A stretch of DNA of 64,000 nt from Paracoccus methylovorus (lineage in GTDB: Bacteria; Pseudomonadota; Alphaproteobacteria; Rhodobacterales; Rhodobacteraceae): positions 180,196-244,195 of the forward strand of contig NZ_CP070372.1 of NCBI RefSeq assembly GCF_016919705.1. Direction: 5' to 3'. A model generated the notes under the pieces. It did not search any database and was not told the DNA's origin. It saw only the letters and a program-made list of their open reading frames with translations. Of the stretch, positions 34,504 to 43,095 are shown in pieces. Every line of letters begins with the position of its first letter. Positions within the stretch are counted from its first letter, which is position 1. The position numbers and the translations under genes are program-made.

Positions 34504-35913
34504 ATGTCCTCAGGCAAGGACCCCCTCCCCCCCTATTTCAACATCAACCCGGCAAAGGCGGCCGAGCGTCTTTCCGACCCTATCGACACCGCCCGATTCG
34601 CAAAAGCCGCCGCCTTCGCCGCGCGCGGGCGTCAGGATCTGGCCGAGCGCGGCTATGCCCCGGACGGCCGCAAGCGTTTGCGCCGGTTCTCCACTTGGGA
34701 GGTCTGCCGCTATCTCATCCCGGTGGCGCCCGCGCATTTCCGCCGCGTGCTGCTCAAGAACCCCGACCTGCCGCAAGGCACGGGCGAGGGCAATTCGAAA
34801 TGGTTCAGCCTCGAAGACGTGTTGCGCCTGCGTGACCATTTTGCGGCCGAGGGCGCGGCCGGCCGGGAATACCGCCCCTGGCGCCCCGAGGGTCTGCCGG
34901 CCAAGATCATCGCCGTGGCCAATTTCAAGGGCGGCGTGGGCAAGACCTCGACCGCTGCGCATCTGGCCATGTCGGCGGCCCTGGACGGCTACAAGGTGCT
35001 GGTGATCGACCTCGACAGCCAGGGCAGCATGACCTCGATCATGGGCGGCAAGATCGCCGATGAATGGTCCACCGCCTTTCCGCTTCTGGCCAAGGATTAC
35101 GCTCTGGCGCTGCAGGACGAAAACCGGGTGCGCGAGGCGGCGGGTCAGCCCCCCCTGCCCTTCGACGAGACCTTGACCGAGGCTCTGAACATTTCCGCCC
35201 CGGACCTGATTCAGAAAACGCATTGGCCGAACATCGACTTGCTGGGTGCGCAGCTCAATCTCTACTGGGCCGAGTTTCAGGTCCCGGTCTGGCGCATGGG
35301 CCTGCGCGGCTGGCCGCTGTGGGATGCGCTTGGCAACGCACTGGTGAACGACCGCGTCGTCGACAACTACGACATCATCATCATCGACACGCCGCCGGCG
35401 CTTGGCTACCTGACCATCAACGCGCTTGCGGCGGCCGATATTCTGCTGGTCCCGCTTGGCGCCTCGTTTCTGGAATTCGACTCGACCGGACGTTTCTTCG
35501 ACATGCTCTATTCGACCTTCGCCAGCGTCGAAGAAGGCGAAAACGCCGCCCGCCGCCGCGACGGCTTGCCCGAGATGCGCTTTGAATGGGATGCCGTGCG
35601 GGCGATCGTCACCCGCTTTGACGCCAGCCAGCAGACCGATCTGGCCAACGTCATCCAAGCCTATTTCGGCGATTTCATGACCACCTATCGACAAGAGCTG
35701 ACCGCTATGGTCGGTCAGGCGGGGGAGCAGGTGAACGGCATCTACGAGGCCGACTATCGCGAGTTCAACCGCGAAACCTATGTGCGCGGCCGTGAGACAT
35801 TTGATCGCACCTGGGCAGAGGTGAAAGAGCTTATTCTGGGCACTTGGTGGCGCGATCTTCAGGTCAAAACCGCAGAAGAGGCGGCGCAGGCGAAGGAGCA
35901 GGCCCATGGCTAA
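34504..35913 (+). CDS. parA: ParA-type partition ATPase
   Basis: 469 residues. The N-terminal ~135 residues include a DNA-binding-like part (RFSTWEVCRYLIPVAPAHFR, KWFSLEDVLRLRDHFAAEGA), as in large type Ia ParA/RepA proteins that also repress their operon. The deviant Walker A FKGGVGKTSTAAH lies at ~141-153, A' LVIDLDSQGSMTS follows, and Walker B IIIIDTPPALGYL near 295. It positions replicons using DNA-bound ATP gradients. ATG 34504 is chosen because GAGGTAG lies just upstream; the longer frame has no site. It overlaps parB by eight bases. Confidence 0.93.
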   Translation: MSSGKDPLPPYFNINPAKAAERLSDPIDTARFAKAAAFAARGRQDLAERGYAPDGRKRLRRFSTWEVCRYLIPVAPAHFRRVLLKNPDLPQGTGEGNSKWFSLEDVLRLRDHFAAEGAAGREYRPWRPEGLPAKIIAVANFKGGVGKTSTAAHLAMSAALDGYKVLVIDLDSQGSMTSIMGGKIADEWSTAFPLLAKDYALALQDENRVREAAGQPPLPFDETLTEALNISAPDLIQKTHWPNIDLLGAQLNLYWAEFQVPVWRMGLRGWPLWDALGNALVNDRVVDNYDIIIIDTPPALGYLTINALAAADILLVPLGASFLEFDSTGRFFDMLYSTFASVEEGENAARRRDGLPEMRFEWDAVRAIVTRFDASQQTDLANVIQAYFGDFMTTYRQELTAMVGQAGEQVNGIYEADYREFNRETYVRGRETFDRTWAEVKELILGTWWRDLQVKTAEEAAQAKEQAHG

Positions 35914-37015
35914 GCGCAGAAGGTTGGAAACCCCCAGCAGCGCGGATCTGGACCGGATCGAGGAGCAGTTTCGCAGCGAAACCTCTGATCGTCCCGCCTT
36001 GGGCCGAGGCATCGCACCCATCGCTCAGGTCGCCGCCGACAGCGCCGCACTGTCCACCGTCGAAAGCGCCGATGTTCGCGCCGCCCGCGCCAAGGTCGAG
36101 GCGGACGCCGCTCGGCTGCACTCGGCGCAGGAACAGGGGCTGTTGATCGCCGAACTGCCCGTTGATCAGATCGACGAGGGCGCGATGATCCGCGACCGCA
36201 TGGTGATGAGCGAAGAGGACATGCAGGAACTGCGCCTGTCCATCGCCGCGCACGGTCTGCGTTTGCCCATTGAGGTCTTTGAAATGGTCGTGCCGGAGGG
36301 GCAGGGGCGGCGCTACGGTTTGCTTTCGGGCTATCGTCGTCTGCATGCGGTGCGGGCGCTCTACGATCTGACGCAGGCCGAAAAGCACAGCCGGATCCGT
36401 GCGCTTATCCGGCCGCGCACCGAAGCTGACGAGGCCTTTGTCGCCATGGTCGAGGAAAACGAGGTCCGCGAGGAACTCAGCCATTTCGAGCGGGGCCGCA
36501 TCGCCGTCATCGCCGCCAATCAGGGCGCTTTCGCCAATACCGAAGAGGCGGTGAACAAGCTGTTTGCCACCGGCTCGAAGGCCAAGCGCTCCAAGGTACG
36601 GTCCTTTGCCCTGATATTCGAGGAACTGGGCGATATGCTGCGTTTTCCCGAGGCCCTGACGGAAAGAAGCGGCCTGCGCCTGTCCGCCGCCTTGCGCAAC
36701 GGGGCCGAGGCACGTCTTCGACAAGCCTTGTCGCTGCGGATTCCCGATGATGCGGACGCTGAATGGGCCTTGATCGAGCCGGTGCTGCAATCGGTCGAAA
36801 ACGAGCCGCGCGATGCCGGACGAGGAGGGCGCCCGCGCTCGAAACCCGCGCCGCAAGGATGGATCGACGGGATGACGATGCGGACGAGCAACGGCGTTGA
36901 GATCAGGCGGGGCAGGGACGGCAACGCCCACCTTCTGCGGCTTGAGGGCGACGACCTGAGCGATGAAGTGATGGACAGCCTGCTCTCTGATATCCGGGCT
37001 CTTCTTGAGAAGTAA
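35906..37015 (+). CDS. parB: ParB-type centromere-binding protein
   Basis: 369 residues. After a charged start, the ParB/Srx nuclease-like domain (~95-200) has AELPVDQIDEGAMIRDRMVM, GLRLPIEVFEMV, YGLLSGYRRLHAVRAL (box II-like) and AMVEENEVREELSHFERGRI (helix-turn-helix entry). The C-terminal part probably dimerises. It binds parS and stimulates ParA. A perfect 15-base parS-like palindrome lies inside its own codons 21-26, and another four bases after its stop. It is co-transcribed with parA. Confidence 0.92.
   Translation: MAKRRRLETPSSADLDRIEEQFRSETSDRPALGRGIAPIAQVAADSAALSTVESADVRAARAKVEADAARLHSAQEQGLLIAELPVDQIDEGAMIRDRMVMSEEDMQELRLSIAAHGLRLPIEVFEMVVPEGQGRRYGLLSGYRRLHAVRALYDLTQAEKHSRIRALIRPRTEADEAFVAMVEENEVREELSHFERGRIAVIAANQGAFANTEEAVNKLFATGSKAKRSKVRSFALIFEELGDMLRFPEALTERSGLRLSAALRNGAEARLRQALSLRIPDDADAEWALIEPVLQSVENEPRDAGRGGRPRSKPAPQGWIDGMTMRTSNGVEIRRGRDGNAHLLRLEGDDLSDEVMDSLLSDIRALLEK
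35968..35982. promoter_or_regulatory. parS-like palindrome, copy 2 (inside parB)
   Basis: GTTTCGCAGCGAAAC, a perfect palindrome apart from the centre base, embedded in the codons for Gln21-Phe-Arg-Ser-Glu-Thr26 of parB. Identical to copy 3. Confidence 0.75.
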
Positions 37016-37018
37016 CGG

Positions 37019-37033
37019 GTTTCGCAGCGAAAC
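37019..37033. promoter_or_regulatory. parS-like palindrome, copy 3 (after parB)
   Basis: GTTTCGCAGCGAAAC starting four bases after the parB stop. It is identical to the copy inside parB and near-identical to the origin copy. The position just downstream of parB is typical for the centromere. Confidence 0.8.
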
Positions 37034-37068
37034 CAGCCGCGTTTTTACCAAAGCGACGCGATTACGTA

Positions 37069-37270
37069 GTGCGAAAACGCGTTGGGGTGTCGGCAGACAG
37101 GGTCCGCTGCTCCATCAAGGGTCAGAGCACCTTGCCGAAATCGGTCCGGCAGGTGCTGGATTTTGCGCCCGGCGACTGGCTGCGGCATGTGGCCCTGGAT
37201 GGAGCGGCTGATGCAGGCGCGCCCGGTTGTGGAACTGGCCGGCATCTTGCGGCGCGAGGGCAGGGGGTCG
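37069..37270 (+). pseudogene. VapB-like AbrB-fold antitoxin, frameshifted
   Basis: From GTG 37069 the frame gives VRCSIKGQSTLPKSVRQVLD followed by FAPGDWLRH, the SpoVT/AbrB DNA-binding pattern (SKGQxTIPKxVR...LGLxPGD). Near position 37200 the meaningful text moves to another frame (ERLMQARPVVELAGILRREG), the tail of the same family. The shift breaks the gene. The toxin remnant follows directly. Confidence 0.65.
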
Positions 37271-37640
37271 ATGATCGCCTCGGATACCAATGTCTTCGTG
37301 CCGTTTCTGACGCAGGCTGACCTGACGGGCCCCCGGCAGGCCAGCGCATTGTTTTCCGGCTGATAGCGGCGAATGCCGGCTATCTTTGCGAGCGAGGCTC
37401 TAGCCCAGATCGTGCGGGCCTGACGCGGGGCTATGAGCTGCCACGACAGGCCATCGCAACAGTAGTAGGCCGGGCTTCTGGCCGCGCAAGAGATCGCCGT
37501 CGAGGCCCTCGGATGCGGTGGGTCTTGTGGCCGAGCGTTGTCGTCAGGGCGGAGCGAGGTTTTCCGGCCACATGATCTTGCTTGCGATCCGAAGTGCAGG
37601 CTGAAGCGCGACCTGTAGTTTCGACCATAGAGACTTGGGA
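37271..37640 (+). pseudogene. VapC-like PIN-domain toxin, multiply frameshifted
   Basis: ATG 37271 starts MIASDTNVFVPFLTQADLTG, the PIN motif with the first catalytic Asp (DTN), but stops after 30 residues at 37363. Further pieces follow in other frames: LIAANAGYLCERG, LTRGYELPRQAIATVV, GLLAAQEIAVEALGCG and a tail resembling HMILLAIRSAG. Together they cover most of a ~130-residue VapC in order, with several frameshifts. The RNase would be inactive. The pair sits next to parB, where addiction modules stabilise plasmids. Confidence 0.65.
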
Positions 37641-37975
37641 CGGTGCGGTTGTGCGGCGCAGCTCTCGAGAGTCGTGATAAGCGGGCCTTGCCGGGAATGA
37701 TGGTGGGTAAAGTGGGGATGCGGGCGTGATCCGCAGAATAGCATTATATGGCGGTCAATACGCATTATTTAATTGAATTAATTAATAAATATTCTTTAAA
37801 AGAGTGATGAGATTATGTCGTGGGTTCTGATGACATGCCCGTTCCCCGTATGTGGATCCTCGCTGACCCACCTTGGTACGCTGGCCCCGTCGGGGGCGGT
37901 CACATCATCAGAGCCCGGCGCGGATCCCGCCTGCCAGCATCAACCCTTTCGTTTCCTTGGTTTTTAGTTCGGGGA
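37641..37975. other. Gene-free stretch with an AT-rich patch before the catabolic island
   Basis: About 335 bases. Positions ~37758-37800 are almost entirely A/T (ATTATTTAATTGAATTAATT and neighbours), in sharp contrast to the GC-rich surroundings. No gene or clear repeat is seen. It lies at the boundary between the partition module with its dead vapBC and the LysR gene. Confidence 0.5.
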
Positions 37976-38875
37976 CTACGGGGCGGTTTTATCGCCGCCG
38001 GATGCGGTGATCTCTATCAAAAAATCGATCAACACCCTTACCCGTGCAGGAAGGTGTCGACCGGCAGGAAAGATGACGGAAACCGCATGGCCTGCGACCT
38101 GATAGGGCTCCAGTACCGGGATCAGCCGACCCGCCATCAGGTCATGCCGCAAAGCCCACCAGGAGGAATGGACGATCCCCATTCCCATTACTGCAGCCTC
38201 GCGCAGCGCATCGCCGTTATAGACTGCCAGATTTCCTGAAACACGGATGCGCTGGCGTCCAGATTGTTCGTTTTTGAACGTCCAATCCAACCCAAATCGG
38301 CCATGAATGCAATTATGGTGCAGCAGATCTTCGGGCTTTTGCGGCGTGCCGTATTTTTCCAGATAGATCGGCGATGCTGCCGTGATCATAGGCCCGCGCG
38401 TCAACTGACGGCGTATGAAGCTTGTATCGGCCAATTCGCCCGTGTGAACGCCCAGGTCGTAACCTTGCTCGATCAGGTCAACATGCCGATCGCTGAAATG
38501 AATTTGCAATTGCACGTCGGGATATCGTTCGAAAAACTCCCTAAGTGCCGGAATAAGCGTCAGTCGCCCAAACAAGTTCGGCACGACAAGACGCACGGTA
38601 CCCTGCACTGTCTTGCTGGCCACACGCATCGCGCTTTCTGCATCGCTGAGGTCGACAAGTATCTTCTTGACGCGGTCGAACAGCTCTTGTCCCGGTTCAG
38701 TCAGGGCCAGTTGACGGGTGGTCCGGTTGAACAGCCTTACCCGTAATTCATCCTCAAGCCGACTGATGGTCTTGGTTACCGTCGAGGCCGATGTGTTAAG
38801 TTTCTTGGCCGCAGAGGTGAAGCTGCCCTGTTCGCAGACTGCCACGAAGCATTGGAACGCGGCGAATTTGTTCAT
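37976..38875 (-). CDS. LysR-family regulator of the catabolic operon
   Basis: 299 residues. The N-terminal winged helix is FAAFQCFVAVCEQGSFTSAA followed by KKLNTSASTVTKTISRLEDE and LFNRTTRQLALTEPG. The effector-binding domain (~90-290) belongs to the PBP-2 fold, with VRLVVPNLFGRLTLIPALRE and a hydrophobic pocket near GMGIVHSSWWALRH. It is divergent from the hydrolase gene that opens the long operon, across ~115 bases, and most likely activates it in response to a pathway intermediate. The subfamily (CrgA-like) does not reveal the inducer. Confidence 0.88.
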   Translation of the reverse strand: MNKFAAFQCFVAVCEQGSFTSAAKKLNTSASTVTKTISRLEDELRVRLFNRTTRQLALTEPGQELFDRVKKILVDLSDAESAMRVASKTVQGTVRLVVPNLFGRLTLIPALREFFERYPDVQLQIHFSDRHVDLIEQGYDLGVHTGELADTSFIRRQLTRGPMITAASPIYLEKYGTPQKPEDLLHHNCIHGRFGLDWTFKNEQSGRQRIRVSGNLAVYNGDALREAAVMGMGIVHSSWWALRHDLMAGRLIPVLEPYQVAGHAVSVIFPAGRHLPARVRVLIDFLIEITASGGDKTAP

Positions 38876-38989
38876 GCTGCCGTTCCTACATTATCGGAAA
38901 AATATTCACAAATGATATTCTAACTGCTGCAATTTCGGAGCGCAACAGGCTTGGTTATATCAAGTGAAGAAAACCAAGCGGAGGCTGAG

Positions 38990-39745
38990 ATGCAGGATAT
39001 CTTTGTTGAAACGTCGCAGGGCCGCATCCATCTTTTGGCGGCTGGAACCGGGACGCCGCTGCTGCTTCTGCACAGCAATGGTGGATCGGCCTATGAATAT
39101 GAACATGTGATCGAACCCCTGGCCAGGAAATTCAAGGTTTATGCCTGGGACATGCCGGGGCAGGGCGACAGTGATCCATTGTCGCGCCATATCAGCGTAA
39201 AGCAATATGCTGACATCGTGATCGAGATGATGGACCGGCTGGAGCTGGACGAGGTCGTGGTCGCGGGGGCTTCAATCGGCGGTGCGATCTGTGTGGCGCT
39301 TGGTGCACATTACCCCGAACGGTTCTCGAAGATCTTCGTCGTCGAATGTCCTTTCCGCTCGCCCGAGGAATGGAAGAACAATTGGCACAACACCGAGGCA
39401 AACTATGCTCCGGTGACCCAAAGCCACGAAAAGGTTGCCCCTCGCCTACGGGACCTCACGTCCGAACTGATGCTGCGCTGGAACATTGATCGCGCCAAGG
39501 CCGGATCGAAAACGTGCCTGAGTGTCATGTGGGCGCTGCGCGAATATGATATCGCCGCGGACCTGAAGAAATTTCCTAACAACCAAGTGCTTGTTTTTGG
39601 AGATCGCAGCCCGACCGTGGGAAAGAATGAAAAATTCCACGCGGTCCTGAAGGGCACCACCACCCACATTATCGAAAACTGCGGACACTTTCCGATGATC
39701 GACGACCCGGAGCGGTTCGTCGAAATCATCGTTCAAGAGTCCTGA
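38990..39745 (+). CDS. Alpha/beta hydrolase, first gene of the catabolic operon
   Basis: 251 residues from ATG 38990 with GGAGGCTGAG ahead; a longer TTG-led frame is unlikely. Motifs: LLLLHSNGGSAYEYE (oxyanion), YAWDMPGQGDSD, nucleophile Ser95 in VAGASIGGA, and a late His in ENCGHFPMIDDPERF. It is cytosolic. It resembles C-C bond hydrolases and carboxylesterases, so it could open an ester, lactone, or a ring-cleavage product. The luciferase-like monooxygenase follows after 26 bases. Confidence 0.85.
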   Translation: MQDIFVETSQGRIHLLAAGTGTPLLLLHSNGGSAYEYEHVIEPLARKFKVYAWDMPGQGDSDPLSRHISVKQYADIVIEMMDRLELDEVVVAGASIGGAICVALGAHYPERFSKIFVVECPFRSPEEWKNNWHNTEANYAPVTQSHEKVAPRLRDLTSELMLRWNIDRAKAGSKTCLSVMWALREYDIAADLKKFPNNQVLVFGDRSPTVGKNEKFHAVLKGTTTHIIENCGHFPMIDDPERFVEIIVQES

Positions 39746-39771
39746 ACCCTCGACCGAGCAGGAGAGACGAT

Positions 39772-40872
39772 ATGAGACTCGGCTATTTCGCCATGCCCAT
39801 GCATCCGCAGCAACGTGCTTGGGCCGACACGCTGGATGAAGACCGCGCGGCCGTGATTTTGGCCGATGAACTGGGCTTCTATGACGCCTTCATAGGCGAG
39901 CACCTGACCGATAGGGTCGAAAACATTACCTCCAGCATGCTGTTCCAAGCCTCGCTGATCCATGCGACGAAAAATATCAAGCTGGCCACCGGGACCACGA
40001 ATCTTTCCTATATGCACCCGACGCTGATCGCCTCGAATGCCGCGATGTTCGATCATATGTCTAAGGGGCGGTTCATTTTCGGCATCAGTCCGGGCAACCT
40101 TCGATCCGATGCCGAAGCGCTTGGCCAGTTGGACGAGGATCGCGGCAAGATGTTTGCCGAAGCTATCGACGTGATCCTGGAAATTTGGAACCGTGAGGCG
40201 CCCTACAGGATCGACCTGCCCGACAACCGCTTCAAAGTCACCACCGAGCAGACCGCCTGGCTGGAAATGGGGATAGGTCATCTGGGCCAGCCCTATCAGC
40301 AGCCGCGCCCGGAAATCGTCGGAACGGTCGTCGCGCCGTTTTCTCCCGGGGTTATTCTAATGGGCAAGCGTGATTTCCACCCGCTTTCGGCCAACTTCCT
40401 GCAAGCGAAGTGGGCCAAGACGCACTGGGACAATTATGTGCAGGGCAAGGAATCCATCGGACAAGTGGCCAACCCCTCTGACTGGCGTGTGGCGCGAACG
40501 ATCTTCGTGGCGGATGATGAGGGGACCGCGCAGCGCTATGCCGGCGCCGATGCGAACAGCCCGTATCGATTCTATTACAACCAGATGCTGACCAAGTTTG
40601 CCAAGATCGGCCGTCTTCCTCTCTTCAAGGAAGCTCGTGAACAGCCGGATGCGGAGATCACGCTGGACTATGTTCTGGACAAGCTGGTGATCCGGGGCAC
40701 GGTGAACAGCGTGGTGGACCAGATCCTCGCATTGCGCGAGCAGATAGGTGACTTCGGCGAGTTGGTCTATGCCGGTATGGACTGGGTGGACCCGGCTCTT
40801 GCCAAGCGATCAATGCAACTGATGGCCGAGGAAGTGATGCCGCGGGTCAACGCCGCCATCGGCAAGACCTGA
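39772..40872 (+). CDS. LLM-class (luciferase-like) flavin-dependent monooxygenase
   Basis: 366 residues with the bacterial luciferase barrel: MRLGYFAMPMHP at the first strand, ADELGFYDAFIGEHLTDR, KLATGTTNLSYMHPTLIASN and RFIFGISPGNLRSDAEALGQ. It uses reduced FMN and oxygen to oxygenate a substrate. Reduced flavin must come from a partner, and a flavin reductase gene lies 1.7 kb downstream in the same run. Substrate unknown; relatives attack ketones, heterocycles and organosulfur compounds. GGAGAGACG precedes ATG 39772. Confidence 0.9.
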   Translation: MRLGYFAMPMHPQQRAWADTLDEDRAAVILADELGFYDAFIGEHLTDRVENITSSMLFQASLIHATKNIKLATGTTNLSYMHPTLIASNAAMFDHMSKGRFIFGISPGNLRSDAEALGQLDEDRGKMFAEAIDVILEIWNREAPYRIDLPDNRFKVTTEQTAWLEMGIGHLGQPYQQPRPEIVGTVVAPFSPGVILMGKRDFHPLSANFLQAKWAKTHWDNYVQGKESIGQVANPSDWRVARTIFVADDEGTAQRYAGADANSPYRFYYNQMLTKFAKIGRLPLFKEAREQPDAEITLDYVLDKLVIRGTVNSVVDQILALREQIGDFGELVYAGMDWVDPALAKRSMQLMAEEVMPRVNAAIGKT

Positions 40873-40932
40873 ACGTCCGAAGTCGGGGGCGGTACGGCCG
40901 TCCTGTCCTGCCCAATCGCAAGGGAGAAAAAG

Positions 40933-42471
40933 ATGAACGGCGCGGAAAGCCTGGTAAGAACCCTCGTCGGTGCGGGGGTGGAAGTCTGCTTTGCCAACCC
41001 CGGCACCTCCGAGATGCATTTTGTATCGGCACTTGACCGGACTCAGGGCATGCGTTCGATTCTCGTGCTGTTCGAGGGCAGCGCGACCGGCGCGGCAGAC
41101 GGCTATTACCGCATGACGGGAAAGCCGGCCTCGACTCTGCTGCACCTTGGACCGGGACTGGCGAATGGACTGTCGAATGTTCACAACGCCCGCAAGGCAG
41201 CCTCAGGCATGGTCAACGTGATCGGTGAACATGCGACCTGGCATCTGGAATTCGACGCACCATTGGCCTCGGATATTGAAGGATTGGCACGGCCGCTGTC
41301 GGATTGGGTTCATACGTCGCGTGGGGCGAATGCCATTGGTGCAGATGCGGCCAAAGCAATAGAGGTGGCGCGACGCTCGGGTATAGCTTCGCTTATCCTG
41401 CCAGGTGATACGGCTTGGAACGAAGGCGGCGTCGTGGCCAGCCTGAGTGCCGCCGCGCAGGAGGACCCCGTCGATTTCGACGCGGTCGAGGCGGCGGCGC
41501 GCGCGCTGCTGTCGGGACAGAAATCCATGTTGTTGATAGGCGGCCAGACGATCCGCGGTGAAGCGCTGGAGCTTGCCGGTCAGATCGCGGGCCGTACCGG
41601 GGCGACGCTTGCGACGCAATTCTTTAGCGCGCGGACCGAGCGTGGGGCGGGGCGCGTCACCGCGTTGCGAATTCCGTATAATGTCGATGCAGCATTGAAT
41701 ATGCTGGCAGATTATCGCCAGATCGTTACGGTAGAGACCCGCGAACCGGTATCCTTCTTCGCATATCCCAACAAGCCCAGCCAGATGAAGCACCCCGAGA
41801 CGCAGGTGACCGAATTGTCGCCGCGGGGGCTTAGCAGTGTCGCTGCGCTTCGTGCGCTGGCCGATGCCGTGGGTGCCCGACCACAGCATATGCGACGCCA
41901 GCAGCAAGGTGAGGACGGCCTGCCGTCAGGTGCACTGAACCCGGTCAGCATCGCGCAGATTCTGGCGCAACTTATCCCGGAAAACGCGATCATCGTCGAT
42001 GAATCGGTGACCACCGGGCGCGAAAGCTTTGGCCTCACGGCAGGTGCCCGTCCACATGATTGGCTGCAAAACATGGGCGGCTCGATCGGCTTCGGCATGC
42101 CTGTGGCAACGGGGGCTGCGATTGCCTGTCCCGACCGTCGGGTCATCAGCCTGTCGGGTGACGGCTGTGCCATGTATATGCCGCAGACCCTGTGGACGCA
42201 GGCGCGGGAAGGTCTGGACGTCACTGCCATCATCTTCGCCAACCGTGCTTATCAGATCTTGCAGCAGGAATTCGCAGGTGTTGGCGCCGGAATGCCTGGG
42301 GAAAAGGCTCGTGCGATGCTGTCTATCGACAATCCGACGCTGGATTTCGTTGCCATGTCGCAAAGCATGGGTGTTCCGGCAGAGCGGGTGCATGACTGCG
42401 AGGAGCTGATCGTAGCACTGCGCCGTCGTCTTGTGGAGCCGGGACCGAATCTTATCGAGGTAATCCTGTGA
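40933..42471 (+). CDS. Thiamine-diphosphate enzyme, acetolactate synthase large-subunit-like
   Basis: 512 residues with the three-domain TPP fold. The N-terminal pyrimidine-binding domain has SLVRTLVGAGVEVCFANPGT and the activator Glu48 in VLFEGSATGAADGYYR. The C-terminal domain has the diphosphate motif LSGDGCAMYMPQTLWTQARE with Asn at VTAIIFANRAYQI. There is no small regulatory subunit gene nearby, so it is more likely a catabolic decarboxylase or ligase of the benzoylformate-decarboxylase/acetolactate-synthase group that acts on a 2-oxo acid. It fits a role after ring or chain opening. GGGAGAAAAAG lies before ATG 40933. Confidence 0.85.
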   Translation: MNGAESLVRTLVGAGVEVCFANPGTSEMHFVSALDRTQGMRSILVLFEGSATGAADGYYRMTGKPASTLLHLGPGLANGLSNVHNARKAASGMVNVIGEHATWHLEFDAPLASDIEGLARPLSDWVHTSRGANAIGADAAKAIEVARRSGIASLILPGDTAWNEGGVVASLSAAAQEDPVDFDAVEAAARALLSGQKSMLLIGGQTIRGEALELAGQIAGRTGATLATQFFSARTERGAGRVTALRIPYNVDAALNMLADYRQIVTVETREPVSFFAYPNKPSQMKHPETQVTELSPRGLSSVAALRALADAVGARPQHMRRQQQGEDGLPSGALNPVSIAQILAQLIPENAIIVDESVTTGRESFGLTAGARPHDWLQNMGGSIGFGMPVATGAAIACPDRRVISLSGDGCAMYMPQTLWTQAREGLDVTAIIFANRAYQILQQEFAGVGAGMPGEKARAMLSIDNPTLDFVAMSQSMGVPAERVHDCEELIVALRRRLVEPGPNLIEVIL

Positions 42472-42528
42472 TTTTGGAAATAATGGAAATTATCCTCTGA
42501 GCATTAAGGATATTATAGTAGCCAATAA

Positions 42529-42558
42529 TTGACGCCATATTGCTTGGGAAGCTAACTT
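42529..42558 (+). promoter_or_regulatory. Possible internal promoter before the flavin reductase
   Basis: TTGACG (42529-42534) and TAACTT (42553-42558) are 18 bases apart in an AT-rich 105-base gap between the TPP enzyme stop and ATG 42577. The pattern resembles a sigma-70 promoter. The gap is the largest in this gene run. Confidence 0.3.
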
Positions 42559-42576
42559 CTAGAGTCGAGATCAAAG

Positions 42577-43095
42577 ATGACAACAACGATTGACGCATTT
42601 GAATTTCGCCAGACCATGTCCAGTTTCGCCACCGGCGTGGCGGTACTCACGACCACCCATGAGGGCCAGCGTTTTGGCATGACGATCAATTCGCTGACCT
42701 CTGTCTCGCTGGATCCACCGCAGATCCTTGTCTGCATCAACCGGGGCAGCGCAACCGGTGAGTCGATCAAGAAAAGCGGTATTTTCGCGGTTAGCCTTCT
42801 GGCGAATGACCAGACAGCAGCGGCGAAAAGCTTTGTGGGACGGGATGCCGCCCGGTTCGACGCAATTCGCTGTACCGACGATGCAGCCTGCGGCGCGCCG
42901 TTGGTGGATGACGCGCTGGCGGGTATCGTTTGCCGCTTGGCTAACATAGTCGAAAGTGGCGACCATGAAATCCTGATCGGCGATGTCGCGCATTGCGTGC
43001 GGGGCGGCGGTGATCCGCTGGTATTCTTTGGCGGCAAATACGGCGGCTTCCAGCCGGCCAAATCGCCGGGCGAAATGCAAAGGGGAGTTGCATGA
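42577..43095 (+). CDS. Flavin reductase (HpaC-like), partner of an LLM monooxygenase
   Basis: 172 residues of the flavin-reductase split barrel: FRQTMSSFATGVAVLTTTHE, FGMTINSLTSVSLDPPQILV, SGIFAVSLLANDQ and HEILIGDVAHCVRGGGDPLV followed by FFGGKYGGF. It reduces FMN with NAD(P)H and delivers it to a monooxygenase; the luciferase-like enzyme upstream is the obvious partner. It overlaps the SDR gene by four bases (ATGA). Confidence 0.9.
   Translation: MTTTIDAFEFRQTMSSFATGVAVLTTTHEGQRFGMTINSLTSVSLDPPQILVCINRGSATGESIKKSGIFAVSLLANDQTAAAKSFVGRDAARFDAIRCTDDAACGAPLVDDALAGIVCRLANIVESGDHEILIGDVAHCVRGGGDPLVFFGGKYGGFQPAKSPGEMQRGVA

Noticed and set aside
39772..43095. Alkanesulfonate or dibenzothiophene desulfurisation system
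   Set aside because: An LLM monooxygenase with a flavin reductase alone is not specific; no sulfonate transporter, SsuD-type context or DszB-like desulfinase is present.
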